A stretch of 42,514 nucleotides of DNA. Source: Leptospiraceae bacterium (GTDB lineage Bacteria; Spirochaetota; Leptospiria; Leptospirales; Leptospiraceae). Position numbers and translations under genes: made by a program. The notes under the pieces are model-generated. The model saw only the letters and a program-made list of their open reading frames with translations. It had not been told where the DNA came from and did no database searches. The stretch's first letter is position 1, and each line of letters begins with the position of its first letter. This document shows positions 33,168-41,675 of the stretch, piece after piece. The stretch lies in contig CANGZW010000017.1 in NCBI GenBank assembly GCA_947458405.1, positions 1-42,514 of the forward strand. The letters run 5' to 3'.

Positions 33168-34613
33168 ATGAATTTTACATCACCCCTTTACTTCTATTTT
33201 CTTGTATTACTTTTTCTCTTCTTTCGCTTTTTTTCGCAATTTAAGAGAGCAGGGTTTGTTTTAGAAGGGTTACTCCTACTTTCTAGCTATTTCTTTTATT
33301 CCGTCTGGAATCCGAACTATCTTTTTTTGATTTTAATACCGACAGTCTCCGATTTTCTCTTTGGAAAATTGATTTTTGAATCGAGCTTCATTCGAAAAAA
33401 AATTTACTTATTTCTGTCAATATGCTTAGATTTAGGCATATTGGGGCTCTTTAAATACGGGAATTTTGTGATTGAGACTATTAATATGCTTAATATTGGG
33501 CAAAATGTTTCTCTGTTGGAAGTTATTTTGCCTGCCGGTATATCATTTTATACCTTCCAATCCATGAGTTATACGATAGATATTTATAGAAATAAAATCC
33601 GCCCAGAAAAAAGCATATTTCGATATGCCTTGTATCTATCTTTTTTCCCACAATTGGTTGCGGGACCGATAGTGGTCGCTAGGGAATTGCTTCCTAAACT
33701 ACGAGATTTAGCTCATACACACAGTCCCGCATATACAAAAATTTTCTGGTTATTGCTACTTGGTTTTACCAAAAAAGCTGTCATTGCGGATAGAATTGCT
33801 CCAACAATTGATCTACTCTATGCATATCCTGATAGTTTTACAGCCCAGGATTGGGCCTTGGGGGTTTTGGGATACAGTGTGCAAATTTATTGTGATTTTA
33901 GTGGCTATACAGATATTGCCCGTGGTTCGGCACTTGTATTTGGGATAGAACTTCCCGAGAATTTTCTCTTTCCCTATCTCTCTACCTCCTTTTCGGAATT
34001 CTGGAGGAGATGGCATATCACACTTTCCACTTGGTTGAGAGATTACCTTTACATTTCTTTGGGGGGAAATCGGGATGGTGTATTACGTACAATGGTAAAT
34101 TTATTATTGACAATGCTTCTCGGAGGACTCTGGCATGGTGCAAGTTGGAATTTTATACTATGGGGAGCGGGACATGGAATACTACTTTCTATTGAGAGAA
34201 TATTCGAAAAATGGGGTTTTTGGACATTTCCCGTAGGTAGCACAGGGGGATTTTATCAAAAAATGCGATTTTTGACCCTTTTTAGCCTTCGGAGAACTTT
34301 GGTTTTTTTAAGTATCACGTTACTATGGGTTTTGTTTCGTTCAAAGGATTTGCACGTATCACAAGTAGTTTACTCAAAGATTTTTAGTGGGGGGAATGGC
34401 TTTCATGTCGGATATTCGGATAGAATCTTTTTGATAGGTAATATTTTAGTCGTTTTTTTGGCTAATATCATCGGATTTCGGTATGCTGACCGAATTTCGG
34501 CAGTCATAGAAACAGAATTGAGTTGGAAAATGGGGATCTTTTTTATACTTTGGGCATACATTGTATTGAGTTTGAGCCGGGAAAGTAGACCTTTCCTCTA
34601 TTTTGTTTTCTAA
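33168..34613 (+). CDS. MBOAT O-acyltransferase (AlgI/DltB-like)
   Basis: A 481-aa inner-membrane protein with about ten membrane segments, matching AlgI-type O-acetyltransferases that pass acyl groups across the membrane to a surface polysaccharide. Diagnostic parts are YTIDIYRNKI, FPQLVAGPIV, YCDFSGYTDIARGSALVFGI, FWRRWHITLSTWLRDYLYISLGG and GGLWHGASWNFILWGAGHG with the catalytic His323. The next gene, 3 bp downstream, encodes an SGNH-like partner, as in alginate and other O-acetylation pairs. The acceptor glycan is not known. Confidence 0.92.
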   Translation: MNFTSPLYFYFLVLLFLFFRFFSQFKRAGFVLEGLLLLSSYFFYSVWNPNYLFLILIPTVSDFLFGKLIFESSFIRKKIYLFLSICLDLGILGLFKYGNFVIETINMLNIGQNVSLLEVILPAGISFYTFQSMSYTIDIYRNKIRPEKSIFRYALYLSFFPQLVAGPIVVARELLPKLRDLAHTHSPAYTKIFWLLLLGFTKKAVIADRIAPTIDLLYAYPDSFTAQDWALGVLGYSVQIYCDFSGYTDIARGSALVFGIELPENFLFPYLSTSFSEFWRRWHITLSTWLRDYLYISLGGNRDGVLRTMVNLLLTMLLGGLWHGASWNFILWGAGHGILLSIERIFEKWGFWTFPVGSTGGFYQKMRFLTLFSLRRTLVFLSITLLWVLFRSKDLHVSQVVYSKIFSGGNGFHVGYSDRIFLIGNILVVFLANIIGFRYADRISAVIETELSWKMGIFFILWAYIVLSLSRESRPFLYFVF

Positions 34614-34616
34614 TTT

Positions 34617-36134
34617 ATGAAACATAACTCTCCCCTATCTAAGATTATCTTTATATTTTTCTGCTTTATCCTTTTTGATAGGCTTTTCTGGGGGGAATTG
34701 TACTGGAAAATTCCGAATGAATCCTCCTGGGGAACAGATTTTTTTTACAATTATAACTACGAAAAAAATAGATTGGAACAAGATTCGAATCACAAAGATA
34801 GAATTTTAATAATAGGAAGCAGTATTGCAAGATATTCTTTTGAAACATCATTGCTAGAAGACTACTTAAAAACAAAGGGCTTTGAAAGAGAGGTAAGGCT
34901 TTTATCCCATGCGGGGATGACTCCTATAGATGCCTATGGACAGAGAGATTCTATAGAAAAAATGAAGCCTACCCTACTTGTTTACCCCTTAAATTTTGTG
35001 GATTTTAGAATTTTCAGAACTCATGAATTATTCCCCGATAAAAAACTCAAAGAGATTTCTGAATCAGAAATGATTACGGATGCATTGGGGTTTAGATATG
35101 CCCCTCAGGTCAAGTCAGCCTATCCATGGAATGTACTACGAGATTTTTCTTCGTATATAAGTTTAGAAAATAAGGCTATGTTTTTATCGAGTGGCTTGTT
35201 TGCATTTTATAGATACAGAGAATTTGGATGGGATAATTTCAAGACTATTTATAATCATAGATTTAGTCGTAATACGAGTTATTTTTGGTATCAGGGAGTT
35301 CAAATTCCCGAGAGGGTCAGCACTCTTGGTTGGACGGGAAGAAAATTTAGTTTTATGGTAAAAGCCTACATGAAGGAAAAAGGATTCTATATCCAAATAG
35401 TTCCTGAAATTTTACGAAATGGACCCTTGGTTGTAAAGATTACATCAGTTGATAAAACAGAAAGGTTTGAGTTTACAGAGACGGGCTGGAAGCTGATTTT
35501 ATTGAAAAATTTCGAAGTAGGGGACTCTGTAAATGCGGAATTGTCGGATGTGTTTAGGCCTTTTGAAGCACAGGGAGATAGGTTTGATTATGCAAGGGAA
35601 GAGATGGGTGTAAGATTACAGGAAACATTTGGACTCGATAAGCCTAAGGAAAATTATCATGTAGTAAGAGAAGAAAGGTCCGAAGACATACGATTTTTAA
35701 ATATGACCGAAAAGGAGTACGAAGAATATTTTCAATACCGACTCTTGCAGGATAGAGAGAAAAGACCCGGACTTGTAACCATGCAACTCTACAAGGAATC
35801 GAAAGAAAAATTAAACAATGAGGAATTTAGAGAATTTTTTCACTATAAATATTTGAAGCTATTTGCAGAAGAAATGAAAAAAAGGAAGATCCCTACCCTA
35901 TTCATTCTCAATCCAGAGAACCCCTACTCCCTTGCGTGGTACAAAGATTCCAATTATCTCAAAGAAGAATACCAATTTTTAAAGAGTTTAGAGGGAGATG
36001 GAATTGTGTTTTGGAATTTACATTCCTATTTGGAAGGAAAAGATTTTAGTGATTATCATCACATGACATACAAAGCAGTAGAAAAAATGAATCCAATTTA
36101 TGGGGAAAAAATTATAGATCTATTGAAAAAATAA
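34617..36134 (+). CDS. SGNH-like membrane-anchored partner of the MBOAT protein
   Basis: A 505-aa protein with an N-terminal anchor (IIFIFFCFILFDRLFW) and an extracytoplasmic domain. RILIIGSSIARYSF (63-75) looks like SGNH block I with the nucleophile Ser68 or 69, and DYHHMTYKAVEKM near the C-terminus supplies the Asp-x-x-His dyad (about 479-482). Such proteins (AlgJ/AlgX, DltD-like) accept the acyl group from an MBOAT partner and transfer it to glycan. A lipid-A or wall-polymer target is possible. An insertion of about 150 residues (beta-rich, 235-330) distinguishes it from short family members. Confidence 0.72.
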   Translation: MKHNSPLSKIIFIFFCFILFDRLFWGELYWKIPNESSWGTDFFYNYNYEKNRLEQDSNHKDRILIIGSSIARYSFETSLLEDYLKTKGFEREVRLLSHAGMTPIDAYGQRDSIEKMKPTLLVYPLNFVDFRIFRTHELFPDKKLKEISESEMITDALGFRYAPQVKSAYPWNVLRDFSSYISLENKAMFLSSGLFAFYRYREFGWDNFKTIYNHRFSRNTSYFWYQGVQIPERVSTLGWTGRKFSFMVKAYMKEKGFYIQIVPEILRNGPLVVKITSVDKTERFEFTETGWKLILLKNFEVGDSVNAELSDVFRPFEAQGDRFDYAREEMGVRLQETFGLDKPKENYHVVREERSEDIRFLNMTEKEYEEYFQYRLLQDREKRPGLVTMQLYKESKEKLNNEEFREFFHYKYLKLFAEEMKKRKIPTLFILNPENPYSLAWYKDSNYLKEEYQFLKSLEGDGIVFWNLHSYLEGKDFSDYHHMTYKAVEKMNPIYGEKIIDLLKK

Positions 36135-36140
36135 AAAGTA

Positions 36141-37337
36141 TCAATCATCTAATGTATCAATTTTAGCCCTTTTAGATAATATGAGTCTTTCTAAATTGTT
36201 AATATTTGTGCATACAAGGGAGTTTCTTTCTATCTTAATGAATTTATATTTTTTTAAGAAATTATCTTCTAATTTATCAATTTTTTCTTCTACCCCTATC
36301 ATATTAATAACATCACTGAATTGAACTTTAAATTCAAAAGTCTGTAATCCTGTAATTATGACTTTACTTCTCTCGTAGAGGATCAAAAGCATATCAAGTA
36401 TTTTGTAATCTAAATCATTTAAATAAGAGTTTAAAATGAGTTTATTGGCATTCCAGATTCGTTCAGAGAGAAGTGATATAATTCGAGCCATTAATTGGGG
36501 CTCTTTTTGGCTCATGGTTTCAAAATTTTCTTTTTTGATGGCTAATAACTCAGAATCTTCGAGAGCAATCGCTGTTGCGGATCGGGTTTTGTTTTCTATA
36601 AGTGACATTTCCCCGAAAATATCTCCCGGCATCATTATAAATAATTGTATTTCCTTATTATCAACTATCTTTGAGATACGCACTCTTCCGCTTTTTAATA
36701 CATAGACTTCATTACTCGGCTCATTTTGGCAAAAAATTATTTCACCATCATTAAAACTCTGAATTGTTCCTGTTTTTTTAGTAAAAAGAGTTTTAGAGTC
36801 TAATTCAATTAAATTTTGTTTCGATTTTTCTGCATTTGCACCATCGGGTAAATAGTGTAAATAGCACTTAAATATATAAGCGGCCATTCGCTTCTTACCC
36901 AAATTTAGGTAGTTGAGACCTAAGTTATATAAAATTTTAAAATTTTCTTCCTCATCTACATCTCTATCATTACTAACCATATTCCTTTCACTAAATTGCC
37001 GGAGTTTTCTGGAGAAAGAGCGGATAATTTTAATAGCTAAAGCAGGATTACTCTGAACCATTTCTGGTAGCTTTTTAAAATTAATGGAGAGGGTAACAAC
37101 ACTAGTCATGGCAAAGGCAGATTCTAACTGAGGCAGCTGACTCATAGCTCCCACTACACCAAAGAAATCTCCTGGACCAAGAACTTCACTTTGCTTTTCT
37201 CCAAAGACAGGATTTTTTTTGGAAATATTTACTTTTCCTTCTTTAATAATATGAAAAGATTGGGATTTTTTCTCGCCTTCTAATATAATATATGATTTTT
37301 GTTGGTATTTATTTATATTATAAAGCATGTTAGGCAT
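36141..37337 (-). CDS. protein with two cyclic-nucleotide-binding domains
   Basis: A 398-aa soluble protein. The first cNMP domain (about 10-120) has LGPGDFFGVVGAMSQLPQLESAFAM; its binding cassette is weak because the usual Arg is missing. A short TPR-like helical region follows (KILYNLGLNYLNLGKKRMAAYIFKCYL). The second domain (about 185-300) is canonical: GDIFGEMSLIENKTRSATAIAL with Glu and Arg. The C-terminal 90 residues are helical and may be a degenerate winged helix. It lies downstream of the 1123-aa kinase (288-bp A/T-rich gap) but has its own promoter region. Confidence 0.82.
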   Translation of the reverse strand: MPNMLYNINKYQQKSYIILEGEKKSQSFHIIKEGKVNISKKNPVFGEKQSEVLGPGDFFGVVGAMSQLPQLESAFAMTSVVTLSINFKKLPEMVQSNPALAIKIIRSFSRKLRQFSERNMVSNDRDVDEEENFKILYNLGLNYLNLGKKRMAAYIFKCYLHYLPDGANAEKSKQNLIELDSKTLFTKKTGTIQSFNDGEIIFCQNEPSNEVYVLKSGRVRISKIVDNKEIQLFIMMPGDIFGEMSLIENKTRSATAIALEDSELLAIKKENFETMSQKEPQLMARIISLLSERIWNANKLILNSYLNDLDYKILDMLLILYERSKVIITGLQTFEFKVQFSDVINMIGVEEKIDKLEDNFLKKYKFIKIERNSLVCTNINNLERLILSKRAKIDTLDD

Positions 37338-37625
37338 TCTATTTAAAGACCTTCTTTATAATATATCGGAAGAATCTATATTAGACAAAATAAATAGCTT
37401 TCTAAATCATAGAATTAGAAAAAAATTATTTCGATAAATACCTAAAATTATTAGAAATTGATCATTAATTCCTTAATACTGCTAAAGAAAGAGTGGATGG
37501 TCTTTACATGTTATTTACTCTATTTTTTATAAGAAAAGATATAAGAACATATTAATAATTTAAATTAGATTTATCTAAAAAAGTCGATTTTTAATTTTTA
37601 AAAAAAGTTTTATTATACTAAGTAA

Positions 37626-40600
37626 TTATTTACTATTATTAAGAATAGGTAGTATAACTTTAAATTCTGTTATGCCATTACTGCTTTCTACTCTAATTAT
37701 ACCATGATGATTTTCAATAATTTGTTTACAAATATGTAGTCCGAGTCCGGATCCTTCACCGGCAATTTTTGTAGTAAAGAAGGGCTCGAAAATTTTTGAA
37801 ATAATTTCAGGTGGTATTCCAATTCCGGAATCGATAATTTGCACGATCACTGTATTGTCTTCACCGGTGGATGTTCTTATTGTTAGTTTTCCACCATTTT
37901 TCATGGCTTGTATTGCATTAAAAATTAAATTAGTCCAGACCTGTCCCAATTCGTCACTGTAACATTCAACTTGAGGGATGTTTCCATATTCACGAACCAA
38001 TTCAATTCCCTGATTTATGTAGTTACTATAGATAGTTAAAACTGTCTCCAGTCCAATGTGAATATCATTTTTAGACATGATACCGGAGCCATCTTTATGA
38101 GCATAAGATTTAAGAGCATACACAATCTTTGAAGTTTTTTCAACTGCTGTTTCAATTGTATTAGATTTCATCCTCAAGCCAACTAGGCTATGAACTAGTT
38201 TTACAATTTGTAAACATTGTGAATGCTTCCAGATAACATCAAAATTATCATCAATATCTTCAATTTGCATATCCACAAGGAGCTCAGCAATACTTTCAGC
38301 TTTTGTGATACCTTTGGTTTCGAGTTTTGAAATTAGGTTTTTCTTAATTTTTCGAGACTCTCTTGTTGAAATTATACCTTTAACAGGTGTAACCAACATT
38401 TCTAATACCTTTGACATTGTATTGTCTTCTAATTCTCTAATCAATAGGGGAGCAGAGGTGAGTATATCTCCCAGAGAGAGTTTTAAGTTTTGTGAGGTTG
38501 CCCGAATAGCTCCAATGGGAGTATTAATTTCATGGGCAATACCAGCAATTAAATTTCCAAGAGCTGCCATTTTCTCTGATTGAATGAGTTGATTTTGAGA
38601 AGATTTTAATTCGTTATGTGCTTTTTTTTCTGCATTTCTTGCCTTCTCGGCTTCTTCGTACAAATGTGCGTTGTACAATATTCCAGCAAGATGTTCTCCG
38701 AGTAGAGAAAGGCTTGAAATATCTTCCTTTGTTAATTCCATTGTTTCTTCATTATAAAAATCTAATATACCAATTGGTTCATTTTGAAGAATTAGGGGAA
38801 TCATAATAATTGATTGTATTTTAAATTTACTTACAACAAATTTTTCCTCAGTAGTAATACCATAGTCTTTAAACTTGGGTAAGTAAAAAGGTCTCTTTGC
38901 ATGAAAGGTCATAGCATGTGCACTTTTTGAATTTTTGATTTTTATTTCAAAATTACGAATAATCTCTTTATCTTCTTGATTGATGTGATCAGGAAATGTA
39001 ATATCATCAATCTTTATATGTTCTCTATCTTCGGTCACAGTATATAAACCAAAATGTTGAGCACCATAATTTTTTTTAGCATATTCATATACTTTTTTCA
39101 TAATTAATTTAATATTTAACACTTCGTTTAGACTTTTTATTAGGTTGTTTAACTCCTCGGTTCTTTTTTTTGCTTTATCAACAACTCCTAAAAGATGTGT
39201 TGTTTCGATTACACCCGTAACCTGAAGACATAGATTAGAAATTGTTATAATTTCTTTTTTAGTAAGTTTTAATTCCTTATCGAAGTTAGAAAAAGCATAG
39301 ATTCCAACAGATCTATTTTTTAATACAAGTGGGATATCCAATAATGATTTGACCCCTAATGTTTCTAAGATTTCTCTATCAATGTCAAATTCAATTCTCT
39401 TAATTTTAGATAGATAGATGGGTTTTTGTCTATTGAATGTATAGGCTAGTATTCCCCCATTTTCATTTAAAGGAACTCTTTTAGATAACATATAGTCATA
39501 TTTGAACTGGTCAAGCTTTATGTAGTTATATACTTTATAGGTATATAAATATTTTCTTTTATCATCTGGCAAAAATAACCAGCAAGTTGTGATACCATAT
39601 TTTTGATACATATATTTTGAAATTTCAATGAATATTTCATTAAGGTTAGAAAGGGAATTAATTAGATTTGTAAAGTGATTTAAGGTATCGACTTCTGACT
39701 TTGCTTCTTCTAAGTCTTTAGTTCTTTCTTGAACTTTTTTTTCGAGAGTTAATGTAAGAGTCTTTAGCTGATCACCTAAATTTTCAGCGATTTCAAAACC
39801 ACTTGAGAATCTGCGGGAGAGTATATTCGCCTGAAAAATAATGAATACTAAGAAACCATAACTACTCAAAAATGGTGTATGTAGTACGCCAATCGCTTTT
39901 AAAATATCATTAATTATCGCAGGACCGAAAATAGTAAAGCCCAAAAGAAATAATCTTGCACCAAACTTTTTATTTTTGGCGGCAATTACTAGTACTCGAA
40001 TAATTTGTATAATTTCAATTAATACTATAATCTGGACGAGTGTAATTACTCTGGAATAGTATTGAATTGGAAAAAAAATTACTATAAGATTGCAGGGAAT
40101 AAGAATGATTGTAATGATACGGAATATTTTAATATTAAATTCCTCAGGAAATAAAGATCTAATGAATTGCATGAATACTATTGCACCATAAAAAAAGCTA
40201 ATATATTCTATTTTATGAACTAACCAGAAAGGAATCATAGGAATGGCATCGAAAATTAACCTATCATTGATGGTAATTGTTCTCATTGAAATTAAAAGAC
40301 AGAAAATTCCAAAAAATATGGGAGATGTATCTTTTTTCCTACCTAAAAAAAGACCGATATGATATACGCCCATGATTACAAGAGAACTAAACACAATTAT
40401 ATCCAATACAAAATTTCTTCTGGATGCCGAATTCATGTACGACGATGTTCCAATTTTTACTGTACCCCATATTCCTGCTAGAGAATGATGAAAATTGGAA
40501 ACTTGAATAGTAAGATCAATTTCACGGGAGGAGGTAGGTATAGGAATAATTTTATGTAAAAGATATGGAATAGATTCATTTTCGGTTCTACCGATATGTC

Positions 40601-40997
40601 CTGTTGATTCAATTACATTCCCATTAATGACAACCTTATAGGCAGTGGATATATCAGTTAATGAGATACTGAGAGGATATATATTATATTCAGGAAGGAA
40701 AATTTTTAAATGATAGGATCCATATCCATATAGATCATGACCTGATTTTTGCCATTGACTCGGAACTTTAATAAACTCTTTTTTGCTTAAAAGTGATTGG
40801 GGAGAATCTATAAATTCTTTCCAAAAGAAGTCCCAATTTCCATGTAAATCGATGACTTTTGTATTAGTAAAATCAATATTTCTCAGATCGATTATACCAT
40901 CCTTCACAGATGGTAAAGGGTTATTATTCGAAGAATTATTACACGTTGATAAAAATAAAATAAAGAATAGAATAATCATTTTTTTAGTAGTTTTCAA
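37626..40997 (-). CDS. 7TM sensor histidine kinase with two GAF domains
   Basis: A 1123-aa sensor. It begins with a lipoprotein-like signal (FFILFLSTC), an extracytoplasmic beta domain (DLHGNWDFFWKEF, VPSQWQKSGHDLYGYGSYHLKI), then seven membrane segments (about 190-400, 7TMR-DISM type), a coiled coil, two GAF domains (about 440-600 and 620-785) and a kinase core. The H box is GIAHEINTPIG with His822, the N box is WTNLIFNAIQAM and the G boxes are DSGIGIPPEI and GEGSGLGLHI. The H-to-N spacing is about 200 residues instead of the usual 110, because of a helical insertion. No receiver domain or adjacent response regulator is present. Confidence 0.88.
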   Translation of the reverse strand: MKTTKKMIILFFILFLSTCNNSSNNNPLPSVKDGIIDLRNIDFTNTKVIDLHGNWDFFWKEFIDSPQSLLSKKEFIKVPSQWQKSGHDLYGYGSYHLKIFLPEYNIYPLSISLTDISTAYKVVINGNVIESTGHIGRTENESIPYLLHKIIPIPTSSREIDLTIQVSNFHHSLAGIWGTVKIGTSSYMNSASRRNFVLDIIVFSSLVIMGVYHIGLFLGRKKDTSPIFFGIFCLLISMRTITINDRLIFDAIPMIPFWLVHKIEYISFFYGAIVFMQFIRSLFPEEFNIKIFRIITIILIPCNLIVIFFPIQYYSRVITLVQIIVLIEIIQIIRVLVIAAKNKKFGARLFLLGFTIFGPAIINDILKAIGVLHTPFLSSYGFLVFIIFQANILSRRFSSGFEIAENLGDQLKTLTLTLEKKVQERTKDLEEAKSEVDTLNHFTNLINSLSNLNEIFIEISKYMYQKYGITTCWLFLPDDKRKYLYTYKVYNYIKLDQFKYDYMLSKRVPLNENGGILAYTFNRQKPIYLSKIKRIEFDIDREILETLGVKSLLDIPLVLKNRSVGIYAFSNFDKELKLTKKEIITISNLCLQVTGVIETTHLLGVVDKAKKRTEELNNLIKSLNEVLNIKLIMKKVYEYAKKNYGAQHFGLYTVTEDREHIKIDDITFPDHINQEDKEIIRNFEIKIKNSKSAHAMTFHAKRPFYLPKFKDYGITTEEKFVVSKFKIQSIIMIPLILQNEPIGILDFYNEETMELTKEDISSLSLLGEHLAGILYNAHLYEEAEKARNAEKKAHNELKSSQNQLIQSEKMAALGNLIAGIAHEINTPIGAIRATSQNLKLSLGDILTSAPLLIRELEDNTMSKVLEMLVTPVKGIISTRESRKIKKNLISKLETKGITKAESIAELLVDMQIEDIDDNFDVIWKHSQCLQIVKLVHSLVGLRMKSNTIETAVEKTSKIVYALKSYAHKDGSGIMSKNDIHIGLETVLTIYSNYINQGIELVREYGNIPQVECYSDELGQVWTNLIFNAIQAMKNGGKLTIRTSTGEDNTVIVQIIDSGIGIPPEIISKIFEPFFTTKIAGEGSGLGLHICKQIIENHHGIIRVESSNGITEFKVILPILNNSK

Positions 40998-41059
40998 ATA
41001 ATATATCCTTTTTATATTTTTTAATTACTAAGTGCTTAACTTCGAACTAAATGAAAATT

Positions 41060-41097
41060 GACAGGGATGCCTGTCGGCAACTTGGGCTACCGCCCAA
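41060..41097. repeat. two tandem GC-rich hairpins
   Basis: GACAGG-GATG-CCTGTC (41060-41075) and TTGGGC-TACC-GCCCAA (41082-41097) are perfect short hairpins in an otherwise very A/T-rich gap. They resemble a dispersed intergenic repeat or part of a structured RNA; no second copy was seen here. Confidence 0.4.
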
Positions 41098-41476
41098 ACC
41101 CGTTTATTCATAATATATAGCCAATAATTTGTAATAATTTTTTTCTATAATTACTAAAAGACAGTAAATTTTTTTATAATATACTATCTTTTTTACAATT
41201 AAATGTTTATTCATCACAGGCTGAATACTTACCAAATTTCATGCCTTCGATTAGATAATTATAATCTAGATGATTGGTTTATATCTTGTTTGTCACTCAA
41301 TTAATTGCTGAATGGACTTTAAAATTTAATGAAATAAAAATTAATACTTATTCTTAAATTAATTATTTATAAATAAATTATTAATCTCTTATCAATTCAT
41401 TTTTAGAAAATAGGGGAGTTTATTTAAAGAAGTTATGTCTTTCTAGCCAATTTATAAAAAGAATAAGTTTAGAAAA

Positions 41477-41514
41477 ATCTAAATAAATAATTGCTTATTT
41501 AGATATTTTTTTTT
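41477..41514 (+). terminator. intrinsic terminator without a known upstream gene
   Basis: ATCTAAATAA (41477-41486) and TTATTTAGAT (41495-41504) are perfect 10-bp arms around an 8-nt loop, followed by A and nine T. On the minus strand a shorter T run (five) follows, so it may work in both directions. No plus-strand gene lies within 5 kb upstream. Confidence 0.55.
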
Positions 41515-41518
41515 AGGT

Positions 41519-41546
41519 TTGACCTTAATAGTGTAAATCATATAAA
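41519..41546 (+). promoter_or_regulatory. promoter of the acyltransferase gene
   Basis: TTGACC (41519-41524), a 16-nt spacer and TATAAA (41541-41546). Transcription should begin near 41553, giving a leader of about 120 nt before the ATG at 41676. It lies directly behind the terminator. Confidence 0.5.
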
Positions 41547-41675
41547 AATTCAAAAATCATCTAGCTCTAATGATACATAAACAGTAAAATAACAAATAAG
41601 ATATTTTTTTAACATCTTTATTTTAATTGTTTCTAATGGAGTTAACAATAATTTAGAATTTAATGAGGGGGAGAT

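Larger units (their letters stand above)
40998..41675. other. 678-bp A/T-rich intergenic region
   Basis: It separates the minus-strand kinase from a plus-strand acyltransferase. It holds two adjacent hairpins (41060-41097), a strong terminator (41477-41514) and the acyltransferase promoter (41519-41546). No open frame of convincing composition was found. The terminator has no annotated plus-strand gene upstream, so a small RNA may end there. Confidence 0.4.
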
